Below are positions 1 through 9,107 of a DNA stretch of 64,000 nt, piece by piece. The notes under the pieces are model-generated. The model had not been told where the DNA came from. It saw only the letters and a program-made list of their open reading frames with translations, and did not search any database. The stretch comes from Planctomycetota bacterium (lineage in GTDB: Bacteria; Planctomycetota; PLA2). A program made the translations under genes and the position numbers. The stretch's first letter is position 1. The number at the start of each line of letters is the position of its first letter. The stretch is from assembly GCA_021776785.1 (NCBI GenBank), contig JAJFFF010000043.1, positions 68,196 through 132,195 of the forward strand, written 5' to 3'.

Positions 1-1107
1 ATCGAAGCCAAGGCCGTCTTACTCGACCGGCGCCGCGCACAAGAACGTGGCGACTACGAGACCGAGCACGCGATCTGCATGCGTTTGCTCGATGGGTCCA
101 AGCGGTACGGCCTGGCGTGGACCGATGCCGTCGAAGCGCAGCGAGCCGAGCTGCAAGCGCGCCGCGACAAAGCGAGAAGGCTCGCGGAAGAGGCCATTGT
201 TTCGCGTGACGCCGGCATTCCGGTTGACCAGTTCGACCCGGACTTTGAGTCGAGTCAGGCCGAGCTGAAGATCACATTCCAAAATTGGTACCCCGACGAA
301 AAGAGCGTGCCGCCCCAGAATGCCGATCGGACTGTCTGGTTGGAGGAGCAACGGCACAAGTATTGGACTCGTGTGTTTGCGGAGAGCGGGCTCGAGCCGG
401 GCGCGTTTGCGCACGCCTACGAACGTGCGTGTCATCAGCTCCGGCTGTTTTCTAAGAACTTGATCAAGCGGCCGGGACAGCGCGGCGCTACGCTGGCGCG
501 CGCGCGCTTCGACCAGCAGTATTTAGTGACCGGCCAAGCGCCGGTCGTTTCGTTGCGGCACCCGTTCCGTGTGGACACTGACTTCTACGTCGAGTGCACC
601 GTCGTCTGGAACGAAGAGAAAATCGTCGCGGGGCGTCCGAACATAAAGGGCGAGTGGGAGCGCGAGTTCGTGCCCCCGACCTTTTTCGCGCTCGGCAACG
701 GCCGCGTGTTCGGCGGCATGTTTCGAGAGTCTGACAAGGCGTCGGGGGTCCGGCTGTACGAAGGCGCGCACCCGTACCAAGATCTCGAAAAGGCATTCGC
801 GAAACATGCCGCCTGGGGCAAAAAAATCCGGCGGCGGAATGCACTCCGCGAGGCTGCGCCGCTTCCGGGGCGGCTCGCGTTCGAGAAAGGCCGCGCGTTG
901 CGCTTCCGCTTCGAAGTGAAGGGCGACGTTGTGAGTCTTTACGGAGCGCCGGTCGAGAGCTGGAAGAGCGACGGCGTGAAACCGATCGTGCAGCGCAAGT
1001 TGCGCCCGCAGGACCGCGCCGCGCTCCTAAGCAATCAGTTCGTCTTTACGTCGCTGGTCCGCTTCACGTTGCTCGACGTCAAGATGGGTGGCCGGCTGCC
1101 GAAGTAG
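1..1107 (+). CDS. Hypothetical protein with C-terminal LamG-like region, 5'-truncated by the window
   Basis: The reading frame is open from base 1, so the gene starts outside the window; the ORF-track ATG at 79 is internal because coding-like sequence (IEAKAVLLDRRRAQERGDYE) precedes it in frame. The N-terminal part is charged and helical (probable coiled coil). The C-terminal ~200 residues look like a beta-sandwich, with a terminal strand LVRFTLLDVKMGG resembling LamG/DUF1080-type folds. That is a weak fold-level inference and no catalytic motif is visible. The 3' end overlaps the convergent GNAT gene by about 29 nt. The secreted protein at 5438 has a similar domain, so both may belong to one lineage-specific family. 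Function unknown. Confidence 0.7.
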   Translation: MEAKAVLLDRRRAQERGDYETEHAICMRLLDGSKRYGLAWTDAVEAQRAELQARRDKARRLAEEAIVSRDAGIPVDQFDPDFESSQAELKITFQNWYPDEKSVPPQNADRTVWLEEQRHKYWTRVFAESGLEPGAFAHAYERACHQLRLFSKNLIKRPGQRGATLARARFDQQYLVTGQAPVVSLRHPFRVDTDFYVECTVVWNEEKIVAGRPNIKGEWEREFVPPTFFALGNGRVFGGMFRESDKASGVRLYEGAHPYQDLEKAFAKHAAWGKKIRRRNALREAAPLPGRLAFEKGRALRFRFEVKGDVVSLYGAPVESWKSDGVKPIVQRKLRPQDRAALLSNQFVFTSLVRFTLLDVKMGGRLPK

Positions 1108-1555
1108 GCTCCCACCAGTATTCGACGTCAGGTACCGACTCCGGCGGCGGACTGACGCTGAACTTTACGGCGCGGAAGCCGAACTTTTCGTAGAACGCGC
1201 GCGCTGGATGATTTTCTTGGTGTGTGTACAGCCGCAAGCGTTGCGGCGAGAGCACTTGGGCGTGCGCGAGCAAAGCACGCCCCGCGCCTTGGCGTTGAAG
1301 CGTGGGCCGCACATACAACCGGTCGATGAAGTCGCCCTCCATCGCCAAGAACCCGAGGAGCTCGCCGTCGCGGTGGGCCACGTAGAGATCGCACGCCTTC
1401 GCGATGTTGTTGCGAAAGTACCGCGCGCGATCGGCGAGAGGTCGCCCGGCTTCAATCGGAATGAAGTGGTACGTCACACGCGAGGTCTCATGCCATAGTT
1501 TGATGATGGCGTCGAGCTCGTCGTCTCTTGCCGCGCGAACCGTAATCGCGCTCAC
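1079..1555 (-). CDS. GNAT family N-acetyltransferase
   Basis: 158 aa, a normal size for a single-domain GNAT acetyltransferase, which moves an acetyl group from acetyl-CoA to an amine. The acetyl-CoA loop is visible as LQRQGAGRALLAHA, matching the Q/RxxGxG/A motif, preceded by the strand DFIDRLYVRP. The C-terminal NHPARAFYEKFGF is the usual alpha4/beta6 region. The GTG start overlaps the glnE stop by 4 nt (GTGA), so it is the last gene of the heptosyltransferase-glnE-GNAT operon. Nothing in the sequence identifies the acceptor; the operon partners are not obviously linked to it. Confidence 0.88.
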   Translation of the reverse strand: MSAITVRAARDDELDAIIKLWHETSRVTYHFIPIEAGRPLADRARYFRNNIAKACDLYVAHRDGELLGFLAMEGDFIDRLYVRPTLQRQGAGRALLAHAQVLSPQRLRLYTHQENHPARAFYEKFGFRAVKFSVSPPPESVPDVEYWWEPTSAAGHPS

Positions 1556-4425
1556 GACGTGAACTCCGCGATCGCTTCGCGAAACGCGCGCGCGGCGATA
1601 TCGCGGTGGTATTGATACTCCTCGTCGAAACTCGCTTCGGCTGTCATCAAAGGACCTGCGCGATAGCCGAGACGGCGCGCGAGTGCACGTCGCGCGTCCG
1701 GATCTTCCGGCAGTTTTTCCGCTGACAGGTCCTGACCCAAACGCAGTTTGCTCTCCATCGTGAGGAGAAAACGATACGAAAATTGCAGGTCGGCCACACG
1801 CTGCGGGTCGATGGCGCCTAGCTCCTGCAGCAGCGTGAGGCGGTGCGCGACGTGGCCGTCGCGAAAGCGCGGTTCGTCTTTCCCAAGCGACAACGCATAC
1901 ATCTGCGTCACAAATTCGATGTCCACGAGTCCGCCCGCCTGCGCCCGCTTGATCGACGTGGGGCCCCCTTTCGCGGCGATCTTGGCGCGCATCTCCTCCA
2001 TCTCGCGCGCGTGCTCGGGCGTGAAGCCAGGCTCAAAGATCGCCCTGGCAATTCTCTCCTCGACCTCTTCGGACAGCGTCGGCGAACCGGCCACGGCGCG
2101 AGCCCGCGAGTACGCCATGCGTTCCCACGTCTGCCCCATGCCAAGGCGGAAGTAGTTTTCAAACTCGGCGGGTGTCGTGACAAGCGGGCCGCCCTTGCCG
2201 CCGGGACGCAGCCGCAAGTCGATGTCGTACAACAAGCCGTATTCGTTGGGTGTGTCGAGAAGTTTGGTGAATCGGCGCGCGACGCGCGTGTCTTTTTCCT
2301 TCGCGCGCACGTCGCGAGCGAAGTACACGAGGTCGAGATCGGAGCCGTACGTAAGTTCGCCGGTCCCCAGCTTGCCAAGCGCCAAAATCACGAGCTCGGT
2401 GTCGGGGTTGCGCGCTCGTTCGTAGGCGAGGCGCACAATGACCTGGGCCAGACGCGTCAAGTCCTCACCGGTTTCGACGATGTCTTGCTTGCCGCGTACG
2501 TCGCGCAGTCCGATGCGCAGCATCTCAAGGTTTCTGTAGTCCGAGAGAATGCGGGCCGGATCGACGGCGCTCGGAATCATGTCCGTGGGAATGTCCTCGA
2601 AGCTGGCGAGGCCGTCTTGGTCATCTTCGGTGGCGAGAGCGTCCACGAGTTGGTCGAGCGTGCCCGGCGCCCGTTCGAGGATACGGCACAAGAAGCGGCT
2701 GTGCCCCGCCAGGTCGATGAGCATCTTGAGCAGACGCGGGTCGGCATCGATGGCCTGGTAGAGCGTGGCGCGCGCGCCGACGCGTGACGTGATCCGCTCG
2801 AATCGCCGCAGGGCCGCGTCGGGGTCCGGCGTGCGCGCGAGTGCGTCCAAGAGTGCGGGAAACACGCTCGCGAGAAACTGGCGCGTGCGGGGCGAACCCG
2901 CAAGCCACTTCGACTGCTCTTTGGTCAGCTCCTCGATCAAGAACGTGGCCCGATTGATGTCGCGTAACCCGTGTTCCTCGTACACGCGGGCCAGCGCCGC
3001 CAGGTCGGTCGTCTCGCTGAGCAAGAGGTTCGTCTCGTTGGCCTGCGCGACGCTGCGTTCGGTGAAAATTTTTCGAAATAGTCGATTGAAGATGCCGCGC
3101 ACCGCATCCGCGCGTTCGCGGTAGGCCGACATGAATTCGTCGGACGTTTCAAACCGGCAGCGCCGCGCGAGCGCGGTCAACTCCTTGGGGTCATCGGGCA
3201 TGCGGTGCGACTGAGCGTGCCGGACGAGCATGATGCGATGCTCGACGACGCGAAGGAATCGATACGCGTCGTCCAAGATGTCGCGCTCCTCGGGAAGGAT
3301 CGCTTTTGTTCCTTCGAGGAGCCGCAGCGCCGTGAGCGAGTTGTGGTGGCGCACTTCCGGCACACGCGAGCCGTGCAGCAACTGGAGAAACTGAATCACG
3401 TACTCGACGTCGCGAATGCCGCCGTAGCCCTGTTTGACCTCGGTGTGCTCCTCGCCACGCGTTTCCGTAATCGACTCCATGCGTTGCTTCAGCCGTTTGA
3501 TCGCCGAAATTTCTTCGTACGAGAGTCCGCGGCCGTAGGCCCAGTCCTTCACCGCCTGGACAAAGGACTCGCCCAAGCGGCGATCGCCGGCGATGACGCG
3601 CGCCTTGAGATGCGCTTGCCGTTCCCACGTCTCGCCCATCTGTTGGTAGTACTTGATGCTGGAGGCAAGCGTGCGCGCGAGCGATCCGACCGCGCCCTCC
3701 GGCCGCAACCGCAGATCGACGCGATAAAGCCGACCGCGTTCGGTTACCGCGTTCGCCTCGCGCGTCACGCGCTCCGTCAAGCGGTGAAAAAACTCACGGT
3801 TGGAAATCGAACGCCGGTTCTCGCCACCGTCGGTGTCGCCATCGTTGTCGTAGAGAAAGATCAGGTCGATGTCGCTGGAGTAGTTAAGTTCAGCGCCACC
3901 GAGCTTGCCCATCGCGATGACGGCAATGGCGCTGGGTTCAGATCCGTGCCACGGGCGTCCGTACTTCTGGGACAACTTCGCGTGCACTTCCGCCAAAAGG
4001 CGCTGCATCAAGATATCGGCCAAGTCCGAGATACGCCGCGTCACGACCGTGATGTCGGACTGCGCAACGACGTCTTGCCACGCGATCCGCAAGGTCTCTT
4101 CGACGCGCACTTGGCGCAGGTGGTCGATGCGCGCGGCCATGGACGGCAGCCGCGCGAGGTCCTCGTCGAGCGTCGACTCAAACAGCTGTCGTTGGTACAC
4201 GCCGTCGTCGCGCGGGATGTCGCGTGCGAGCGCGGGACGCGCGATGACGGTGTCGACCCCGGCGGGCGACGCGTCGATGAGACACAACCAGCCGGCGAGA
4301 TGCGGCTCAATGTCGGCGCCCGCTTCGAGCAACCGTTGCGTGGCGATACGCACAGCCGCCGGGTCCGCGGCGCGTTCGAGCACCGCAACGGCGTCGGCGC
4401 GGCGCAGCAGTTCGTCTGCGTTCAC
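1552..4425 (-). CDS. glnE: Bifunctional glutamine synthetase adenylyltransferase/deadenylylase GlnE
   Basis: GlnE adds and removes AMP on glutamine synthetase in response to nitrogen status through PII. Two nucleotidyltransferase modules are visible: MGKLGGAELNYSSDIDLIFL in the N-terminal half and LGKLGTGELTYGSDLDLVYF in the C-terminal half. Both carry the G-S-D-x-D metal-binding signature, and each is followed by a helical regulatory domain with YVIQFLQL or VDIEFVTQ. The ORF track begins at 4530, but GTG at 4425 (VNADELLRRAD) is preferred: a GGGGAG ribosome site lies just upstream and the GTGA overlap with the preceding gene is the same arrangement used downstream. This gives 957 aa, normal for the family. 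No glnA or glnB is nearby. Confidence 0.95.
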   Translation of the reverse strand: MNADELLRRADAVAVLERAADPAAVRIATQRLLEAGADIEPHLAGWLCLIDASPAGVDTVIARPALARDIPRDDGVYQRQLFESTLDEDLARLPSMAARIDHLRQVRVEETLRIAWQDVVAQSDITVVTRRISDLADILMQRLLAEVHAKLSQKYGRPWHGSEPSAIAVIAMGKLGGAELNYSSDIDLIFLYDNDGDTDGGENRRSISNREFFHRLTERVTREANAVTERGRLYRVDLRLRPEGAVGSLARTLASSIKYYQQMGETWERQAHLKARVIAGDRRLGESFVQAVKDWAYGRGLSYEEISAIKRLKQRMESITETRGEEHTEVKQGYGGIRDVEYVIQFLQLLHGSRVPEVRHHNSLTALRLLEGTKAILPEERDILDDAYRFLRVVEHRIMLVRHAQSHRMPDDPKELTALARRCRFETSDEFMSAYRERADAVRGIFNRLFRKIFTERSVAQANETNLLLSETTDLAALARVYEEHGLRDINRATFLIEELTKEQSKWLAGSPRTRQFLASVFPALLDALARTPDPDAALRRFERITSRVGARATLYQAIDADPRLLKMLIDLAGHSRFLCRILERAPGTLDQLVDALATEDDQDGLASFEDIPTDMIPSAVDPARILSDYRNLEMLRIGLRDVRGKQDIVETGEDLTRLAQVIVRLAYERARNPDTELVILALGKLGTGELTYGSDLDLVYFARDVRAKEKDTRVARRFTKLLDTPNEYGLLYDIDLRLRPGGKGGPLVTTPAEFENYFRLGMGQTWERMAYSRARAVAGSPTLSEEVEERIARAIFEPGFTPEHAREMEEMRAKIAAKGGPTSIKRAQAGGLVDIEFVTQMYALSLGKDEPRFRDGHVAHRLTLLQELGAIDPQRVADLQFSYRFLLTMESKLRLGQDLSAEKLPEDPDARRALARRLGYRAGPLMTAEASFDEEYQYHRDIAARAFREAIAEFTS

Positions 4426-5402
4426 GCGGACTCCCCAACACAGCGCAGCGCGGCGGCTTCGACAGGGTTCACGGCAAGCTCCGTCATACAAATCGGCGCG
4501 GGGCAGACGCGCAACGTGCAGGGACTGCACCGCACGCCGTTGCGCACGGTAACCACATGGGCGCCGCGCGGCGCGTGCACGGCGGGGTCCTTGGGCCCAA
4601 ACAACACAACGGTCGGAACGCCCGTCGCGGCCGCCAAGTGCGCCGGACCCGTGTCGCCGGCCACAACCAGGCGCGCGCCTGCCAGCACTTCGACGAGCGC
4701 GGTGAGGTCGGGCGGCGACACGATGCGCGCGGGCTGAGACATGGCGGCAACGACCTCTTCGACCTGCGTCTGCTCGCCCGGTCCGGCAGTGAGCCAGATG
4801 GGGGCGCTTAGCCGTGTCGCCAGCCGATCAGCTAGTTCCGCGAATCGCTTCGATGGCCACCGTTTGAACGCACCGAACGCGCTGGTCCCGCTGTGCAAAA
4901 CGACCGCGCCGTGATGGGGCGCGTCGGCCGCCAGTTGCGCCAGCGTGTGTGGCCCATCGTCAAACACGTGGTTCACGAGCGCTAAGTATGCATCCAGGCG
5001 GTGCGGCGTATCCGGCGGCGCAACGCGTTCGCGCACCAATAAGTGGTTGCCCTCGCGCGACAACGCGCCCCCCAGCCCCACTTTTCGCTTCGCGCCGCAA
5101 AGTGCCGTCAGCACGCCCGACTTCATGTTTCCTTGAAGATCGAGCGCCACGTCGTAGCGCTCACGGCGCACCGATCGCAAAAAGATCGGGAGCCGCCACC
5201 AATTCCACGGAAACCGGAGCCCCTTTCGTGCGTATATGTGAATGGAGTCCAGTTCGACCAGGCCACGGAGAAGGGGTGCAAACCGATCCTCAACCAGCCA
5301 GCCGATTTGGGCCGAGGGGAAGCGCGCGCGCAGCGTCGTCAAAACGTGGAGGCTTAAGGCCACGTCGCCAAGCGCGGAGAGGCGGACGATCAGAATGCGC
5401 AA
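4422..5402 (-). CDS. Glycosyltransferase family 9 (ADP-heptose:LPS heptosyltransferase-like)
   Basis: 326 aa. It starts MRILIVRLSALGDVALSLHVL, the classic GT9 N-terminus, and carries the C-terminal donor-binding motif AGDTGPAHLAAATGVPTVVLFGP. GT9 enzymes add heptose to the lipopolysaccharide inner core at the cytoplasmic face of the inner membrane, so the gene implies an LPS-like outer membrane. A cysteine-rich tail (CSPCTLRVCPAPIC) follows the Rossmann domain, as in many GT9 proteins. The start codon is TTG and no clear ribosome site is visible. It is the first gene of a minus-strand operon overlapping glnE by 4 nt. WaaC and WaaF subtypes cannot be separated here. Confidence 0.92.
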   Translation of the reverse strand: MRILIVRLSALGDVALSLHVLTTLRARFPSAQIGWLVEDRFAPLLRGLVELDSIHIYARKGLRFPWNWWRLPIFLRSVRRERYDVALDLQGNMKSGVLTALCGAKRKVGLGGALSREGNHLLVRERVAPPDTPHRLDAYLALVNHVFDDGPHTLAQLAADAPHHGAVVLHSGTSAFGAFKRWPSKRFAELADRLATRLSAPIWLTAGPGEQTQVEEVVAAMSQPARIVSPPDLTALVEVLAGARLVVAGDTGPAHLAAATGVPTVVLFGPKDPAVHAPRGAHVVTVRNGVRCSPCTLRVCPAPICMTELAVNPVEAAALRCVGESA

Positions 5403-5437
5403 TGCAAGCTCAATGAGGACATTACGATAGGCACGCC

Positions 5438-6625
5438 ATGAACGGAATCCGACTTCTGATCGCCACGCTGGTCCTCGCGCCCCTTGTTTTAGGAAAAGGG
5501 TCCGAGGCCACCCCCGGGAAAGGCGCGCCCCCGAAGGTCAAGCAAGCCCTAAACAAGGCGTTTAAGGGCAAGATCGTCAAGATCAAGAAGAAGCGCGTCA
5601 CGATCTATTACGACTTCGAGGATCCCGATCAGCTCTTGGATTTTGAGGATGCGCGGCCGCCGCGGCTCCTCGACGCGACGCAAAACAAGGCGTTCATCCA
5701 AGGCGGCCGGCTCGTGCTCGAAGGCTCCACGTCGATTCGCCACAAGCTGGAAGGCACAGAGGAGCTCCGCGCGAAGTTTTATGTGCGGGTCGGGCAGCAA
5801 CACAACGTGGGAACGGTGTTCACGGAATCCGTGCTCAGCGACTTCTATATCGTCCTAAACCTTTTTGACCAAAGATTTTACAAGAACGGCAACATGCTCC
5901 TCGCCGGTTGCGGCCTGCACGAGGACGAGGGCGCGCAGGACCTGTCTTCGGGCAAGGTCAACTGGCGCGATATCTTCTCGAGCAACCTCAAAAAGAAGGT
6001 CAAAGTCGGCCAGCCGGTCGAGGTCGAAGTCGCCAAACACGGGCACAAGGAATACGCCCGCGTGGCCGATGTCGAAGGCAAGGGGTCTTCCAAGGGCAAA
6101 ACCAAGCCCATGAAGGCCTACAAGTTCGGCTTGTGGGTGCATGGCTCGCGCGCGACGTTTGATGATCTGACGATCACGTTCCAGCTCACGGACGAGTTCT
6201 TGGACTTTCACGACCTCAAGGCCGCGATCGCCGATGACTGGGAAGATGTCGCGACCTCAGGCCCGTTGGCAGGGGTCAAGGGCGTACCGCCCCGGATTCG
6301 CACCCACATCGAGCAGTACGCCGAAGGGGGCGGAGAGGCCAAAAACATCGTGCCGGTGCTGATGCGAACGGGCCTGTCCAAGAAATGCCGCAAGATCGCC
6401 GCCGACATCTTGGCTCAGCGGGCCGATCCCAAGGCGATCCCGCTTGTGATCGATGCGCTCTACTCCAAGGACAAGGAGGCGCGCAGACTCGCGATCTTTG
6501 TCGTTAAGTCCATTGTGGGTAAAGACTTCGGGTATCGGCCCACCGGCAGCGACAAAAAGCGCTCCGAGGCCATGCAAAAGCTCAACGCCCATCTAAAACA
6601 GTATCGCAGCCGGTATTACGGGTAA
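5438..6625 (+). CDS. Secreted LamG-like domain protein with HEAT-like C-terminus
   Basis: 395 aa with an N-terminal signal peptide (LLIATLVLAPLVLG) and a short lysine-rich linker. A beta-rich domain from about residue 45 to 260 (YYDFEDPDQLLDF to ATFDDLTITFQLTDEF) resembles the LamG/DUF1080 carbohydrate- or surface-binding sandwich. The last ~100 residues (IVPVLMRTGLSKKCRKIAADIL then AIPLVIDALYSKDKEARRLA) look like two HEAT repeats. No catalytic residues are recognised. It is divergent from the heptosyltransferase operon with only 35 bp between starts, so the promoter region is shared. A role in the periplasm or at the cell surface is inferred from the signal peptide only. Confidence 0.75.
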   Translation: MNGIRLLIATLVLAPLVLGKGSEATPGKGAPPKVKQALNKAFKGKIVKIKKKRVTIYYDFEDPDQLLDFEDARPPRLLDATQNKAFIQGGRLVLEGSTSIRHKLEGTEELRAKFYVRVGQQHNVGTVFTESVLSDFYIVLNLFDQRFYKNGNMLLAGCGLHEDEGAQDLSSGKVNWRDIFSSNLKKKVKVGQPVEVEVAKHGHKEYARVADVEGKGSSKGKTKPMKAYKFGLWVHGSRATFDDLTITFQLTDEFLDFHDLKAAIADDWEDVATSGPLAGVKGVPPRIRTHIEQYAEGGGEAKNIVPVLMRTGLSKKCRKIAADILAQRADPKAIPLVIDALYSKDKEARRLAIFVVKSIVGKDFGYRPTGSDKKRSEAMQKLNAHLKQYRSRYYG

Positions 6626-6768
6626 CCGACTTGGAACCACAATCCCTCGGCAGGGAGACGTACAATATAAGGTTCGGAAACTGACCCCAAATCGGTGCGA
6701 AACCTGGCGGGGCAAGCGGGGTTTGCACCTTGTACACCGGAACGCTTGAAGTTTTGAAGAGGTAGTTG

Positions 6769-7131
6769 ATGAAACTCACAAAGTTCAAAGTCGTGGCCTT
6801 TATGGCCGTGGGCTTATTCCTGATGATCTTGCCCGCAGAGGTCGACGCACGCGGCGGACGCGGCGGCGGTCGTGGCGGCGGTCGCGGTGGTCCCGGCGGC
6901 GGTGGACGTGGCGGAGGCCGCGGTGGTCGCGGTGGACGAGGCGGACGCGGCGGTCGTAACAACGAGCGCAAAGAAGAGCAGGAGCGCCAGCGTCGTGAGG
7001 AGCGTCAAGCACGCGTTGCGACCGCACGCATCGCTTACGCCAAGCGCGAGCGCCAAAAGATGTGGGACGACGAAGCTGCGGACCGTGTGCGCGCGACCAT
7101 CCGTCGTGTGCTCAGCGGCGCGACAGAATAA
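6769..7131 (+). CDS. Secreted Gly/Arg-rich (RGG-repeat) basic protein
   Basis: About 120 aa. A signal peptide (VVAFMAVGLFLMILPAEVDA) is followed by a ~40-residue run made almost only of Gly and Arg (GGRGG/RGG repeats), then a highly charged helical tail ending in RVRATIRRVLSGATE. The ATG at 6769 is chosen over the ORF-track TTG three bases earlier because GAAGAGG sits about 7 nt upstream. RGG runs are often nucleic-acid or polyanion binding, but here the signal peptide would place the protein outside the cytoplasm. The TPR gene follows after 11 bp, so co-transcription is likely. Function unknown. Confidence 0.7.
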   Translation: MKLTKFKVVAFMAVGLFLMILPAEVDARGGRGGGRGGGRGGPGGGGRGGGRGGRGGRGGRGGRNNERKEEQERQRREERQARVATARIAYAKRERQKMWDDEAADRVRATIRRVLSGATE

Positions 7132-7142
7132 CGGGAGCGGAG

Positions 7143-8864
7143 ATGCCCAAGCAGATTCTCGCGTTCGCAACGTTTGCGTGCGTGGCCCTCGCGTTTACCA
7201 CGGCGAACGTTTACGCCGACACGGTGCCGGCGAATGCACGCGCCATCTTCGACAAGGCGGAAGTCTTGCGCGAAGAGGGCAACCTGGAGAAGGCCGCGGA
7301 AGCCTACGTTCAGGCCATTGAGGCGCATCCGTCTTATGACGGCGCGCATGCGGGGTACCTCGCCTGTTTGCGTGGCATCGGTGACCTGTTTCCCGCGCGA
7401 AAGCTGTACGCAAAACTCGCGTCCAAGCACCCCAACGTGATGGAGGTGCAGGTGTTCGCGGCGGCGTGCCAAGAACCCAAGGATGCGCTTCCGGCACTCG
7501 GCAAGATCTGCGACGACTTCCCCGGCCTCTATCGCGCGTGGGTGGAATGGGGCCGGCTGCAACTCTCGATGGGCGAAACGAAAGCGGCGGAAGCGTCGTT
7601 TAAGGCCGCCATCAAGGTGAGCAGCGATAACCCGCTCGCGCACACGTTGCTCGGCGATGTGTCGTTTAGCAAGAAGAAGTATTCGGGCGCATACAAGGCT
7701 TACAACGCCGCGCGCGAGCTTGATAAGTCCTATATCCCGGCGCAGCTGCGCTGGGCGCATTGCCGCCACCGGATGAATAAGACCGAGGAGGGGCTCAAGG
7801 TTCTCAACCGCTTAGTGGCGGAAGATAACTTGCCGCGCCTCGTGGCCGGTTGGTGGATGATTGCGGTGATTCAGTTGGAGTCCGGTAAGACGGACGAGGC
7901 GATGAAGGCCATCGACACCGTCTTGACGATCGACAAGGGTGATCTCGCGGCGTCCCTGATTAAGGGCACGCTCCTCCTCAAGATGGAGAAGCCCACCGAG
8001 GCGACAAAAGTGTTTGCCGAGGCCGTGAAGGCCAACGAGAACTCGGCGGAAGCGCTGTTTTGTTTGGGTTGGGCGTACGAGAAATCCTCGGACGCGCCGG
8101 AGATCCAAGAAGCCGCGCGCAAAGAGCGCCTGCAAAAGGCCGCCGAGGCTTACGAAAAATGCACGTCGGTGGATCCGGGTGTCCGTCCGCGCGACTCGTT
8201 GGGTTTTGTCTATCTGCTCGGTGATCTCTTTGAAGATGCCGTGCGCCAGTTTGAGCGTGCGACCGACTTGGACAAGAAGTTCGCGCCTGCGGCGAACAAC
8301 CTTGGTCTTGCCGATGATCTCGCCGACAACCGCGCCGCCGCCAAACAGCGTTACGAGATCGTTCTAAAAAAGATCGACCGTTACAACGTTCGCGCGCTCG
8401 TGATGTTGGCGTTGGACCTCTGGCTCGACGGCAACGCGACCAAAGCGCTAAAAAGCCTTGAGAAGGCCGTCAAGATCGATCCCAAAGACGATCTGGCTTT
8501 CACGTTCATCGGCGATATTCACTACGACAACAAGAAGGTCAACAGCGCGATTAAGGCCTATCAAAAGGCCGTCGCACTCAACGATGCGAACTTCTTTGCT
8601 TGGTACCACATGGGGATCGCGTACGACGAAGACAAGCGCAAGTACGAAGAGGCCGAGAAGTGCTACGAGAAAGCGTTTAACGCCGAACCGAGCCCGCCTC
8701 TCGATCTCTTGTTGCGCCTGGGCAGCATCAACGACATCGATGTCTTAGACCGCCCCGAAAAGGCGCTGCAGTACTACCAGGCCTACATCGACGCCGGCGG
8801 CACCGAGGAGTGGATCCCGGAACGTATTGAGGATCTAAAGGAGCTAGCGAAAGGCGGAGGCTAG
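7143..8864 (+). CDS. Secreted tetratricopeptide repeat (TPR) protein
   Basis: 573 aa from the ATG at 7143, which has GGGAGCGGAG just upstream; the ORF-track start at 7062 lies inside the previous gene. An N-terminal signal peptide (ILAFATFACVALAFTTANVYA) precedes at least ten TPR motifs covering nearly the whole protein, for example EEGNLEKAAEAYVQAIEAHP, KYSGAYKAYNAARELD and EEAEKCYEKAFNAEPSPP. TPR superhelices act as protein-binding scaffolds, here probably in the periplasm. It lies 11 bp after the Gly/Arg-rich secreted protein, so the two may be made together. A palindromic repeat array begins about 15 bp after its stop. The partner protein is unknown. Confidence 0.9.
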   Translation: MPKQILAFATFACVALAFTTANVYADTVPANARAIFDKAEVLREEGNLEKAAEAYVQAIEAHPSYDGAHAGYLACLRGIGDLFPARKLYAKLASKHPNVMEVQVFAAACQEPKDALPALGKICDDFPGLYRAWVEWGRLQLSMGETKAAEASFKAAIKVSSDNPLAHTLLGDVSFSKKKYSGAYKAYNAARELDKSYIPAQLRWAHCRHRMNKTEEGLKVLNRLVAEDNLPRLVAGWWMIAVIQLESGKTDEAMKAIDTVLTIDKGDLAASLIKGTLLLKMEKPTEATKVFAEAVKANENSAEALFCLGWAYEKSSDAPEIQEAARKERLQKAAEAYEKCTSVDPGVRPRDSLGFVYLLGDLFEDAVRQFERATDLDKKFAPAANNLGLADDLADNRAAAKQRYEIVLKKIDRYNVRALVMLALDLWLDGNATKALKSLEKAVKIDPKDDLAFTFIGDIHYDNKKVNSAIKAYQKAVALNDANFFAWYHMGIAYDEDKRKYEEAEKCYEKAFNAEPSPPLDLLLRLGSINDIDVLDRPEKALQYYQAYIDAGGTEEWIPERIEDLKELAKGGG

Positions 8865-8879
8865 AGCCTCGTGTTTACC

Positions 8880-9042
8880 TGCTCAACATCTGACGATGTT
8901 GAGGCCCTTACGCTCGAGCGGTTTGGCACCAATTCGGATGCTTTTTGTCGCCTCTGGCGGCGTTGGGCCTGTGTCTACGGCCCGTGTCTTTCTGCTCAAC
9001 ATCTGACGATGTTGAGGCTTGGTTTGGTATCGACTCGGATGC
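8880..9042 (+). repeat. Left palindromic repeat array (about 1.5 units, 113 bp period)
   Basis: Two copies of a perfect 9-bp hairpin CTCAACATC-TGAC-GATGTTGAG lie at 8882-8903 and 8995-9016, 113 bp apart. Between them a unit carries two further small palindromes (CGCCTCTGGCG and GGGCCTGTGTCTACGGCCC) and the conserved string TTTGGCACCAATTCGGATGC. The second unit is truncated after ACTCGGATGC. The same unit recurs in reverse orientation on the far side of terC (10001-10450). The array lies between the convergent TPR and terC genes. Confidence 0.9.
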
Positions 9043-9107
9043 GCTTTTTTGACTCGCGCGCTGCTTTTGTCGAGCTTGGCGTCGGGTCGGTTTCTGTTGG
9101 CCGGGTT

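Noticed and set aside
3205-4737. 510-aa plus-strand ORF opposite glnE
   Set aside because: Antisense shadow in a high-GC gene; glnE motifs on the other strand are unambiguous.
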